In this document: one piece after another, positions 1 to 5,593 of the stretch
Layout of the letters: each line of letters starts with the position of its first letter
Position numbering within the stretch: position 1 is the first letter of the stretch
Assembly (NCBI GenBank): GCA_030607345.1
Contig: JAUWKC010000129.1
Location: 1 to 5,593 of the forward strand
Source of the DNA: Planctomycetota bacterium
GTDB taxonomy: Bacteria; Planctomycetota; Phycisphaerae; Sedimentisphaerales; SG8-4
Reading direction: 5' to 3'
DNA: 5,593 nt
Notes under the pieces: generated by a model
The model's input: the letters and a program-made list of their open reading frames with translations, nothing else
Database searches by the model: none
What the model was told of the DNA's origin: nothing
Made by a program: the position numbers and the translations under genes

Positions 1-1175
1 GACTGCAAAAGGTGCGTGCGCAACTGGAACAAAGCAAAGCATACGAACAGCGACTCCAGGAAGAACTTGACAAGCAGGACACTCAAACCATCGCAGTTGG
101 CCGCAGACAGCTTGAAATTGAGGACCTGCAGTTCCAGTTGGAGTTGGACAGAGAGATGTACGATGCGGTTTGTCGGCGGGTTAGGGAGCTGGAGATGGAA
201 CGGAAACAGCCCGCAAGGGTCAGGGTAGCGGATTACGCCGACACGCGCCAAGTTCGTGATAAGCGAGTCAAGTATTCGGCGGCTCTTGTTTTTTGCGCTT
301 TTGGTTGCGGGGCGATGTTGGCGTTTCTTCGAGACAAGGCCGACAAAAGCGTGCGCACGCCGCAAGACGTCGCCAGGCGCATTGGTATTCGCATAATCGG
401 CACCACCGTAGACCCACATGCGGTGAGAAGGTCTGTTTTGCCGAAACAGATAGCGGAGGATTATCAGTCTATCAGGGCGAACTTAGGATTGCTAAGCAGC
501 GGCGGTATGCCAAAAAGGCTGGTTATCACGAGCCCGGCAAGACAGGAGGGCAAGACCACATTTGCCATGAATTTAGCGACAAGCATAGCAAAGGAAGGAA
601 AGAAGGTTTTGCTGATAGACGGCGACTTGAGAAAACCGGACATTGGACTACTGTTAAAGCTGCCGAAAGGGTCAAGGGGACTGCAAGACCTCCTGTTCGG
701 AAGAAATGGTGACAAAGCCGTCTGCTCTGTGTGGGCTGGGCTTGATGTGTTGGCGGCTGATTCTCGTAACGCCGCTGATGCTTACGAACTATTGGCTTTG
801 CCGGGGACGGCTCGGCATATAGATGATGTCGGCCAGAAGTACGACCATGTGATTATTGACACTCCGCCAATACTTGCGTTTCCTGATGCCATGCTCTGGG
901 CCAAGATGGCAGACGCAGTTATACTCACGTGCAAGGCTGGTCAAACTTTGACTCCGGACCTCAGAGAGGCCAAGGAAAAGCTCGCCCAAATAAACGCGAG
1001 GGTCTTGGGAACCGTTCTGAGTAACGTCAGAGTCAGCCACCGCTATTACCGCTACGGGTACGATTACTACGGAAGCAATGGTAAACAACAGAAAAAGTCC
1101 AGGCGTGCCAGCGCAAAATTGCTTTTGCCTCTGCACGAGAGCAAGGACGACAGCCGTGACGACGTCACTACCTGA
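1..1175 (+). CDS. Polysaccharide co-polymerase / BY-family tyrosine kinase (5' partial)
   Basis: C-terminal portion of a fused Wzz-type chain-length regulator and cytoplasmic bacterial tyrosine kinase, which controls polymer length and export at the inner membrane. The frame is open to the left edge (first full codon at base 3), so the GTG at 12 is internal, not the start. Residues below count from that GTG. Residues 1-66 are a charged Glu/Lys/Gln-rich coiled coil, expected in the periplasm; 88-106 is the second membrane helix, followed by the family-typical DKSVRTPQDV. The kinase part has Walker A TSPARQEGKTT (173-183), Walker A' VLLIDGDLRKPD (199-210) and Walker B HVIIDTPP (279-286). The tail RYYRYGYDYY (344-353) is the autophosphorylation cluster. 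The EX2RX2R oligomerisation motif reads E149-x2-Q152-x2-R155, so its first Arg is replaced. The N-terminal Wzz domain and first membrane helix lie outside the window. Family call is secure; the polymer is unknown. Confidence 0.93.
   Translation, partial: LQKVRAQLEQSKAYEQRLQEELDKQDTQTIAVGRRQLEIEDLQFQLELDREMYDAVCRRVRELEMERKQPARVRVADYADTRQVRDKRVKYSAALVFCAFGCGAMLAFLRDKADKSVRTPQDVARRIGIRIIGTTVDPHAVRRSVLPKQIAEDYQSIRANLGLLSSGGMPKRLVITSPARQEGKTTFAMNLATSIAKEGKKVLLIDGDLRKPDIGLLLKLPKGSRGLQDLLFGRNGDKAVCSVWAGLDVLAADSRNAADAYELLALPGTARHIDDVGQKYDHVIIDTPPILAFPDAMLWAKMADAVILTCKAGQTLTPDLREAKEKLAQINARVLGTVLSNVRVSHRYYRYGYDYYGSNGKQQKKSRRASAKLLLPLHESKDDSRDDVTT
273..329 (+). other. Second transmembrane helix of the co-polymerase
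   Basis: The codons encode about 19 mostly hydrophobic residues (YSAALVFCAFGCGAMLAFL) between the basic stretch RDKRVK and the cytoplasmic juxtamembrane DKADKSVRTP. In this family this helix brings the chain back into the cytoplasm just before the kinase domain. The proline-rich segment that usually precedes it is poor in proline here (ARVRVADYADTRQ). Confidence 0.8.
1041..1070 (+). other. Tyrosine cluster of the BY-kinase
   Basis: Ten codons encode RYYRYGYDYY, six tyrosines in ten residues. A C-terminal tyrosine cluster is the known trans-autophosphorylation target of BY-kinases such as Wzc and CapB. It is unusual that about 34 further residues follow it, basic (KQQKKSRRASAK) and then acidic, since in many family members the protein ends at or just after the cluster. 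Confidence 0.85.
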
Positions 1176-1189
1176 GGAAATCTGAACCC

Positions 1190-1195
1190 AGGTGA
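1190..1195 (+). promoter_or_regulatory. Shine-Dalgarno-like AGGTGA in the leader of the second gene
   Basis: AGGTGA lies four bases before the ATG at 1200 and matches the downstream half of the full anti-16S pairing sequence. It is the best ribosome site between the first two genes, yet it serves a 12-codon mini-ORF and not the large gene at 1240, whose own upstream bases (AACATACTCGAGAATTGAC) hold no clear Shine-Dalgarno. It therefore bears on how the second gene is translated. Confidence 0.5.
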
Positions 1196-1199
1196 AGAC

Positions 1200-1238
1200 A
1201 TGCCTGAAGTCTTATTTTTGAACATACTCGAGAATTGA
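1200..1238 (+). other. 12-codon leader mini-ORF, possible translational-coupling peptide
   Basis: ATG at 1200 opens a frame encoding MPEVLFLNILEN and stopping at TGA 1236-1238. One base (C1239) separates this stop from the ATG of the sugar transferase gene at 1240. The mini-ORF has a good ribosome site; the following gene does not. This layout fits termination-reinitiation coupling. Alternatives are chance, or an indel that cut off the true N-terminus of the downstream protein: the downstream frame has its own stop at 1219-1221, so a shift would have to fall between 1222 and 1238. No homology recognised. Confidence 0.25.
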
Positions 1239-1239
1239 C

Positions 1240-1929
1240 ATGCAATTGGTCGTTGTACACCAGCAAAGAGAGGTCAAATCCGGACACGTTATTGACGGCG
1301 GTCTGCTTCGATTTGGCATCTCTAACGAACCTGTGTCGAACCTTGTTTTGCAAGCGCTAAACAAGAGGCCCGCGCTGAACGGTAACGGGCGGGTCAAGGT
1401 CGCGGTTCCACAAAGCTGGATTGGACTGTCTCTTGCCGGGAGCCTGCAAATAGACCGTTACGGTAAGGATGTGCAGCTCTTCGGCGGAGGACCCAGACCA
1501 ACAACGCCGGGGTCGTGGTTTGTCATTTCAAACGGCCAATTTGTTACGCAAATCGGCAGGGAATTGTTGGAGAAGCTGCTGGTGAAAATCGAGACGGATG
1601 TCCTGATGCTCGAGGTCCGGCCGGAACTGCGGGGATATTGTGAAAAAGTGCGATTGACAACCGACAGCAGGATTGCAGGTTTTCGCCGGTTATACTCCGA
1701 TACGGCTGAGCCTGCGGCACTTCCAATCGATTGGCCTGCTCATATTTTCGTCAAAAATGATGTGCTTGAGCGGCTTTTACTGGGCGGCATTTTGCCACAA
1801 TCCTTTTCAGGATTTTTGAAGAAGTGCAGGTCGGCGGCATTAAGGTTGCAGGCCATCGGTATTGGTGGCGCCGTGTGGGACCTGGCAACGGAAAAGGGCT
1901 TACTTGATTTTGCAGCAAACAGGCTTGCT
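1240..1929 (+). other. Degenerate nucleotidyltransferase-like domain
   Basis: This covers residues 1-230 of the fused transferase. Seen: a Rossmann-like alternation of strands and helices, FVISNGQF (94-101) in the place of the metal-binding NGD, the pattern KVRLTTDSRIAGF (136-148) resembling the VELDEDGRVTGF segment of sugar nucleotidyltransferases, and PAHIFVKNDVLERL (166-179) resembling their AGIYVFSPEVLDLI segment. The start, MQLVVVHQQREVKSGH, has none of the glycine-rich nucleotide loop. I infer a fold kept for structure or regulation with lost catalysis; the alignment was made by eye. Confidence 0.55.
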
Positions 1930-2934
1930 TATTCCGAAAAGCAACGGCCCATCGGAAGGATTGCACGTGGTCGCCGGCCGGCAGGTAACAAGGGGACTAA
2001 GATATCTGCTCACGCCAGGATAGTCGGAAACGTGTTGTTTGGGCGAGATGTGAGCATCGAGGCAGATGCGGTGGTTGTTGGTCCCACGATTATCTGCAAT
2101 AACGTTGTAATTGGCAAAGGCGCTGTTGTGAGGGCATCAATCATTGGCCCTGGTGTCTCAGTAACTTCCGGCAGGCTCATCCAGAGGCGCGTTGTTGTTA
2201 GTTCCCGTGACAGGCGGGAGTCTTCCGCACGTCCCGGCAGGCATCGGGCAGCACCAGAGAACGGCCGCGGGCCGGTTTTGGCTGATTACGGTGGCAAGGG
2301 CTTTCGGACCTGGCCCGGATTCTCTTACCCACGGTTTTTCAAAAGGCTTGCCGATATTGTCGCAGCCGTAGCGGTGCTGATACTTTTTGCACCTGTTTTT
2401 CCTATAATTGCTTTGGCGGTAAGACTTACCTCTCGTGGAGGCGTGTTTTTCAGAGACCAGCGGCAGGGGCGGCACGCAAGACAGTTCAGATGCCTCAAGT
2501 TCAGAACCATGCTCGTCGGCGCCGACAAGATGCAACGCAGGCTCAGAGCGCTGAACCAGGCTGACGGCCCACAGTTCAAGATGTCCGATGACCCTCGACT
2601 CAGTCCGGTTGGCAAGTTTTTACGGGACACTTATATCGACGAGATACCGCAGTTCTTTAATGTTCTGCTGGGCCAGATGAGCGTGGTCGGCCCAAGGCCC
2701 TCGCCTGAGCAGGAAAACACGCTTTGTCCTCAGTGGCGGGACGCACGGCTGTCGGTTCGACCGGGAATCACCGGGCTCTGGCAGGTGTGCAGGACCCGCC
2801 AGCCGGGCAAAGACTTTCAGGAGTGGATACATTATGACACGACGTATGTCAGGGACCTTTCGCTGCGTATGGACTTGTGGATATGTTGGCAGACGGCCAG
2901 GCAGGTGGTCCGTAATTTCGCAAAGCAGTTTTGA
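1240..2934 (+). CDS. Fused pseudo-nucleotidyltransferase / beta-helix / polyprenyl-phosphate sugar-phosphate transferase
   Basis: Probable initiating enzyme of EPS synthesis, moving a sugar 1-phosphate from a UDP-sugar to undecaprenyl phosphate at the inner membrane. Three parts are visible. Residues 1-230 follow the order of an NDP-sugar pyrophosphorylase (FVISNGQF where FLVLNGD is usual, then KVRLTTDSRIAGF, then HIFVKNDVLERL) but lack the GGxGTRL loop. Residues 253-318 are about eleven hexapeptide repeats of a left-handed beta-helix. After a basic Arg/Gly/Pro linker (319-362), residues 364-560 are a full bacterial sugar transferase domain: KRLAD, a membrane-dipping helix (373-395), FRCLKFRTM, the Asp467-Glu468 catalytic pair in YIDEIPQ, SVVGPRP and VRPGITGLWQV. 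The usual N-terminal membrane helices of WbaP/EpsE-type enzymes are absent. Start: first ATG after an in-frame stop at 1219-1221; its Shine-Dalgarno is weak. Sits between the kinase and TPR genes. Sugar specificity cannot be read. Confidence 0.9.
   Translation: MQLVVVHQQREVKSGHVIDGGLLRFGISNEPVSNLVLQALNKRPALNGNGRVKVAVPQSWIGLSLAGSLQIDRYGKDVQLFGGGPRPTTPGSWFVISNGQFVTQIGRELLEKLLVKIETDVLMLEVRPELRGYCEKVRLTTDSRIAGFRRLYSDTAEPAALPIDWPAHIFVKNDVLERLLLGGILPQSFSGFLKKCRSAALRLQAIGIGGAVWDLATEKGLLDFAANRLAYSEKQRPIGRIARGRRPAGNKGTKISAHARIVGNVLFGRDVSIEADAVVVGPTIICNNVVIGKGAVVRASIIGPGVSVTSGRLIQRRVVVSSRDRRESSARPGRHRAAPENGRGPVLADYGGKGFRTWPGFSYPRFFKRLADIVAAVAVLILFAPVFPIIALAVRLTSRGGVFFRDQRQGRHARQFRCLKFRTMLVGADKMQRRLRALNQADGPQFKMSDDPRLSPVGKFLRDTYIDEIPQFFNVLLGQMSVVGPRPSPEQENTLCPQWRDARLSVRPGITGLWQVCRTRQPGKDFQEWIHYDTTYVRDLSLRMDLWICWQTARQVVRNFAKQF
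1996..2193 (+). repeat. Hexapeptide-repeat left-handed beta-helix segment
   Basis: Residues 253-318 fall into hexads with an aliphatic residue at the repeating position: IVGNVL, FGRDVS, IEADAV, VVGPTI, ICNNVV, IGKGAV, VRASII, GPGVSV and neighbours. That makes about eleven hexads, a little under four coils. Pyrophosphorylases of the GMPP and ADP-glucose type carry such a helix behind the nucleotidyltransferase for oligomerisation or allosteric control, which matches its place here. It is a protein repeat, not a DNA repeat. Confidence 0.8.
2329..2919 (+). other. Monotopic phosphoglycosyl transferase domain
   Basis: Residues 364-560 hold the complete bacterial sugar transferase core. FKRLAD leads into a hydrophobic helix (AVAVLILFAPVFPIIALAV) that in this superfamily enters and leaves the same membrane face. 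FFRDQRQGRHARQFRCLKFR is the basic active-site strand. Asp467-Glu468 (bases 2638-2643) is the dyad that forms the covalent phosphosugar intermediate in PglC-type enzymes. The C-terminal part reads VRPGITGLWQVCRTR, then DFQEWIHYDTTYVRDLSL. The common WQVSGR is changed to WQVCRTR. All key residues are present, so I expect it to be active. Confidence 0.9.
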
Positions 2935-2953
2935 AAGTGACCAAGTAAACGTG

Positions 2954-2959
2954 AAAGGA
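2954..2959 (+). promoter_or_regulatory. Ribosome binding site of the TPR gene
   Basis: AAAGGA lies seven bases before the ATG at 2967, good placement and good anti-16S complementarity. It sets the start of the TPR gene and lies in the 32-base gap after the sugar transferase stop, which leaves little room for a separate promoter and supports co-transcription. Confidence 0.7.
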
Positions 2960-2966
2960 TAACTAA

Positions 2967-5593
2967 ATGCCAAGAAGGTACTTTAACTGGAAATTGGCAG
3001 TTGTTCTGCTGATTGGCCTGGTTGTTCTTGGGGTGACCGCTTACGGGTTGCGTCAATGGCACAGAGGCAGAAGGGCCGAGCACGGGTTGGAAGCAGGTAA
3101 TAAGGCTTATCAAGAACATAACTGGCCGGAGGCGGCGAGAAACTTCGGTCGTTACCTGGCTGTTAACCACGATGATGTGGATGTGCTGTTTAAGTATGCT
3201 CAGGCCCAGCTTAACATCAGGCCGGTCAGACGCAATAACATTCAGCAGGCTGTTGCAGCTTATCGCAGCGTCTTGCGGCTGGACAGGGACAATCGCGCCG
3301 CTGTGGTGCAGATTGCTGGTCTGTACCTGCAGATGGCTATGCCCGGGGAGGCCGAGTTAATTGTCCAAAGACAACTGCAAAACGAGCCTGGGACGGGGGA
3401 CGACCAGGAGCCAGCCGCCCGGACGAGCCAGGACCCGGAACTTCGGCGGATACTTGCTATTGCACTGGCAAGGCAACGGAAATTCACCGAGGCGGCAGAG
3501 GAGCTTCGAAGCATCATAGCGGATTGTTCCGACCACGTACCGGCGTACGAGAGCCTCGGTCAACTGGTCGAGCACCAACCGGAGCATTTCTCTGACGAAC
3601 CGGAGCACTGGTTCGATGAGGCGGTGAAGAATAATCCTTCGTCGGCTTTTGCTTATATAATTCGAGGCGCCTACCATCTCAGAAAAAAGCAGACGGCCGA
3701 GGGCCTGGCCGACCTGGAGCACGCGGAAGAACTGGAGATATCTGACCCGGCTACGAGGCTGCGCCTTGCGGTAGAATTTGTAAACGCCCAGGCTTTTGAC
3801 AAGGCCGAGAACCAGCTTAAGGCCGTGCGGGAGCTTGAGCCGGCAAACCAGATGCTGTGGAGAACATGGGCTCAGCTTGCCTTGAAATCACAGTCGCCCG
3901 AACAGATGCGACAGGTAGCCGAGGACGGCTTAAAGGAGCTTTCTTCTCAACCCTGGGATTTCATTCAGGCCGCTGCCGAGCTGTTTATTCGAGCGGGTCA
4001 GTTCAGCCGTAGTGCCGAGTGTATCAGCCTGATGCGAGAAAAAGAAATAGCGCCCACAGCTACAGCCTTTCTGGAGGGCCTTTTGGCCGACAGACAGGGC
4101 AACCTGCTCGAGGCCGTCAGGTGTTGGCGGCGAACAACGGAACTGGGCGATAAGTCGCCGCGGGTACGATTAGCGTTGGCGTCGGCCCTGTCGCGTTGGG
4201 GTGACAGGCAGTCGGCGCTGAGGCAGTTGCAGGTGCTGGTTTCCGAACAGCCGGCCTTTTTGGGTGGGCATTTGGCATTGGCACGGCTGTTGGCTCAGAC
4301 GGGCAACTGGTCTGAGGCAACAAACCAGGCCCGGGCAGCCGCCCGTATTTCGCCGAACCGTCTCGACGCTGTTCTATTGTATGTTCAGGCCCGAATGGAG
4401 TTGCTTGGAAGAAATCAAACGGACGCAAACTCTCCGATGTGGTCTGAAATAGAGCAGCAACTGCACAGGCTTGATGATGCCACGGGCGGCGCTGTAGAGG
4501 TCAAACTCTCGCAGTTTCAGCTTGCAATGCAACGGCACGACTTTGCAGGCGCCGAGGTGCTGCTTGCCGAATTGAAGAAATCCGCCCCGTCGGAAGTGAA
4601 GATTGCCTTGGCGCAAGTCGAACTACTTACCGCCCGGGAGAAAAACGACGAGGCAATATCGGTACTCAGGAAAACTATAGGCGAATTCCCGGAAGCAATT
4701 GGGCCGGTACAAAACCTTGCGATTTTATTGGCCGTGCAAGGCAATCACCAGGAGTGTGAAGCGGCAATCAAAGAAGCGATGGCACGTATCGACCAACCGA
4801 TTGTGCGGCGTCAATTAGGTTTGCTGCTGACCCAGTTTTACCTGAGTCGGCAGGAACATGAGAAGATGTATGATTTTCTTGCCGGACTCGCCCGGGAAAT
4901 GCCGAACGATATCCCTGTGAAGCGGCAGCTATTGCGGTGCGAGCGGGTCCTGAATAATTCTGCTGAGGCGCAACAACTTGTCGACGACATCAAGTCCGTT
5001 GAAGGCGAGCATGGCTGGCAATGGCGGTATGAACAGGCCAGACTATGGTTCCCCGGCGATGATTTCAAGACCCACTATTCGCAGGTCATCTCTCTTTTGG
5101 GACAGAACCTGCTCGAGAACCCGGACGACCAGGCGTGCCGCAGGCTGCTGGCGGCGACGTACGACAAGGCCGGGGAGCTGCAGCTTGCGATATCAACGTA
5201 CCGCGAGGCCCTGAGCCGGTCACCCGATGACCTGAGTGTGATAATTCCCGCCGCCGCCGCCCTGTACAAGGCAGAAGAATATGAGCAGGCAGACAAGATT
5301 CTGCGACGCGCTTCGCAGCTAAAACTAAACCATCCCCAGCTCCGGAAACTCCAGCTCCGGAGTTACCTCAGACGCGGCCAACTGGGTTTGGCTTCAGATA
5401 TTCTGGAGGACTTCGTCATTAAAGACCCCAACAACCGTAACCTTCTGCTGTCGCTGGCGCTGCTTAAGATGCAGCAACAGGAGCTTGACGAGGCAGGCGA
5501 GTTGTTGGCTAAACTGACAGAGCAGGAGCCTAACTCCCTGGCAGTGGCGTCTGGCCGGATAAGGCTGAGTATTGAGCGGGACAGACCCGAAGA
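2967..5593 (+). CDS. Membrane-anchored tetratricopeptide-repeat protein of the EPS locus (3' partial)
   Basis: The frame stays open from ATG 2967 to the right edge: 875 full codons and no stop. MPRRYFNWK followed by a hydrophobic helix at residues 10-28 (LAVVLLIGLVVLGVTAYGL) makes an uncleaved signal anchor, with the rest probably in the periplasm; there is no lipobox cysteine. Helical TPR-type repeats fill the protein. The clearest are residues 37-70 (GNKAYQEHNWPEAARNF), 92-125, 160-195, 367-477 (several in a row), 582-616 and 725-865 (AGELQLAISTYREALSRSPD, then KAEEYEQADKIL). An acidic linker lies near 140-158. Residues about 660-725, with the Trp-rich GWQWRYEQARLWF, break the TPR pattern. 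Such proteins scaffold polymer export or modification complexes (AlgK, PelB and BcsC N-termini, PrsT-like proteins). The missing C-terminus could hold more repeats or an outer-membrane barrel. TPR and anchor are secure; the EPS role comes from context. Confidence 0.9.
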   Translation, partial: MPRRYFNWKLAVVLLIGLVVLGVTAYGLRQWHRGRRAEHGLEAGNKAYQEHNWPEAARNFGRYLAVNHDDVDVLFKYAQAQLNIRPVRRNNIQQAVAAYRSVLRLDRDNRAAVVQIAGLYLQMAMPGEAELIVQRQLQNEPGTGDDQEPAARTSQDPELRRILAIALARQRKFTEAAEELRSIIADCSDHVPAYESLGQLVEHQPEHFSDEPEHWFDEAVKNNPSSAFAYIIRGAYHLRKKQTAEGLADLEHAEELEISDPATRLRLAVEFVNAQAFDKAENQLKAVRELEPANQMLWRTWAQLALKSQSPEQMRQVAEDGLKELSSQPWDFIQAAAELFIRAGQFSRSAECISLMREKEIAPTATAFLEGLLADRQGNLLEAVRCWRRTTELGDKSPRVRLALASALSRWGDRQSALRQLQVLVSEQPAFLGGHLALARLLAQTGNWSEATNQARAAARISPNRLDAVLLYVQARMELLGRNQTDANSPMWSEIEQQLHRLDDATGGAVEVKLSQFQLAMQRHDFAGAEVLLAELKKSAPSEVKIALAQVELLTAREKNDEAISVLRKTIGEFPEAIGPVQNLAILLAVQGNHQECEAAIKEAMARIDQPIVRRQLGLLLTQFYLSRQEHEKMYDFLAGLAREMPNDIPVKRQLLRCERVLNNSAEAQQLVDDIKSVEGEHGWQWRYEQARLWFPGDDFKTHYSQVISLLGQNLLENPDDQACRRLLAATYDKAGELQLAISTYREALSRSPDDLSVIIPAAAALYKAEEYEQADKILRRASQLKLNHPQLRKLQLRSYLRRGQLGLASDILEDFVIKDPNNRNLLLSLALLKMQQQELDEAGELLAKLTEQEPNSLAVASGRIRLSIERDRPE
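2994..3050 (+). other. N-terminal signal anchor helix of the TPR protein
   Basis: Residues 10-28 are nearly all aliphatic (Leu, Val, Ile, Gly, Ala). They are preceded by the basic MPRR...K and followed by RQWHRGRR. With positive charge on both sides the orientation is not certain, but a single N-terminal helix before a long soluble TPR region is the usual periplasm-facing arrangement. No AXA signal peptidase site or lipobox is evident. Confidence 0.75.
5336..5365 (+). repeat. Imperfect 15-base tandem duplication with overlapping inverted repeat
   Basis: CCAGCTCCGGA occurs at 5336-5346 and again at 5351-5361, exactly 15 bases (five codons) apart, encoding QLRK then QLRS within a TPR helix. 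Overlapping it, AACTCC (5347-5352) and GGAGTT (5359-5364) can pair as a six-base stem with a six-base loop. It is probably a local slippage duplication inside the gene with no separate function. Confidence 0.5.

Noticed and set aside
12..14. GTG at base 12 as the real start of the kinase gene
   Set aside because: The frame is open to the window edge, and the protein would lack its first membrane helix and Wzz domain; the gene plainly begins upstream.
789..1136. 115-codon open frame on the - strand
   Set aside because: It lies opposite the kinase Walker B and tyrosine-cluster region; its product shows no recognisable family. It is a shadow of the real gene.
1195..1219. Possible intrinsic terminator: AAGAC/GTCTT stem (1195-1199 with 1209-1213) followed by a short T run at 1215-1219
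   Set aside because: The stem is five pairs with only two G-C pairs and a nine-base loop, too weak for a terminator, and it overlaps the leader ribosome site and mini-ORF.
1235..1263. Perfect TTGACA at 1235-1240 as a -35 promoter box
   Set aside because: No -10-like hexamer occurs at 16-18 bases downstream (the region reads around CACCAG), and it overlaps the start codon of the transferase gene.
1654..1696. TTGACA at 1654 and TATACT at 1691 as an internal promoter
   Set aside because: Spacing between the two boxes is about 31 bases, far from the 17 expected, and both lie inside a coding domain.
2158..2973. Three overlapping - strand open frames of 101-125 codons
   Set aside because: They lie opposite the well-conserved sugar transferase domain, encode Pro/Ser/Arg/Cys-rich sequence without motifs, and have no supporting ribosome sites noticed.
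3260..3722. - strand open frames of 85 and 121 codons
   Set aside because: They run antisense to the continuous TPR frame; the + strand frame shows clear repeat periodicity, which explains the region.
5247..5262. GCC run (CCCGCCGCCGCCGCC) as a microsatellite or regulatory repeat
   Set aside because: It encodes four alanines in a TPR helix; four triplets in a GC-rich gene are not remarkable.

Overview
The window is one stretch of a bacterial exopolysaccharide (capsule or slime) biosynthesis locus. All three genes lie on the + strand with short gaps (64 and 32 bases), so they look like a single operon. Neither edge gene is complete: the first enters from the left and the third runs off the right edge. 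I see no RNA gene, mobile element, CRISPR array, convincing promoter or terminator.

Layout. (1) 1-1175: C-terminal part of a Wzz-like polysaccharide co-polymerase fused to a BY-family tyrosine kinase, with coiled coil, second membrane helix, Walker A/A'/B and a terminal tyrosine cluster. (2) 1176-1239: short leader holding a good Shine-Dalgarno in front of a 12-codon mini-ORF that ends one base before the next start. (3) 1240-2934: a 564-residue three-part protein. It has an eroded sugar-nucleotidyltransferase-like N-terminus, a short hexapeptide-repeat left-handed beta-helix, and a complete monotopic phosphoglycosyl transferase domain (the initiating sugar-phosphate transferase). (4) 2967-5593: a membrane-anchored tetratricopeptide-repeat (TPR) protein of at least 875 residues, still open at the window edge.

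How they would work together (inference from the families): the phosphoglycosyl transferase loads the first sugar-phosphate onto undecaprenyl phosphate at the inner membrane. The co-polymerase/kinase controls chain length and export through its tyrosine phosphorylation cycle. The TPR protein probably acts in the periplasm as an assembly scaffold, as TPR proteins do in alginate, Pel, cellulose and exosortase-linked systems. The kinase + initiating transferase + TPR set resembles exosortase/PEP-CTERM-type EPS loci, but no exosortase is inside this window.

Organism: a bacterium with moderate GC, most likely Gram-negative (diderm). The fused transferase and large TPR protein make me lean weakly towards the Planctomycetota (Phycisphaerae-like) or a deltaproteobacterial-type lineage. 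No marker gene here settles this.

The most notable item is the middle gene: an initiating glycosyl-phosphate transferase fused behind what looks like a catalytically dead nucleotidyltransferase and a beta-helix.
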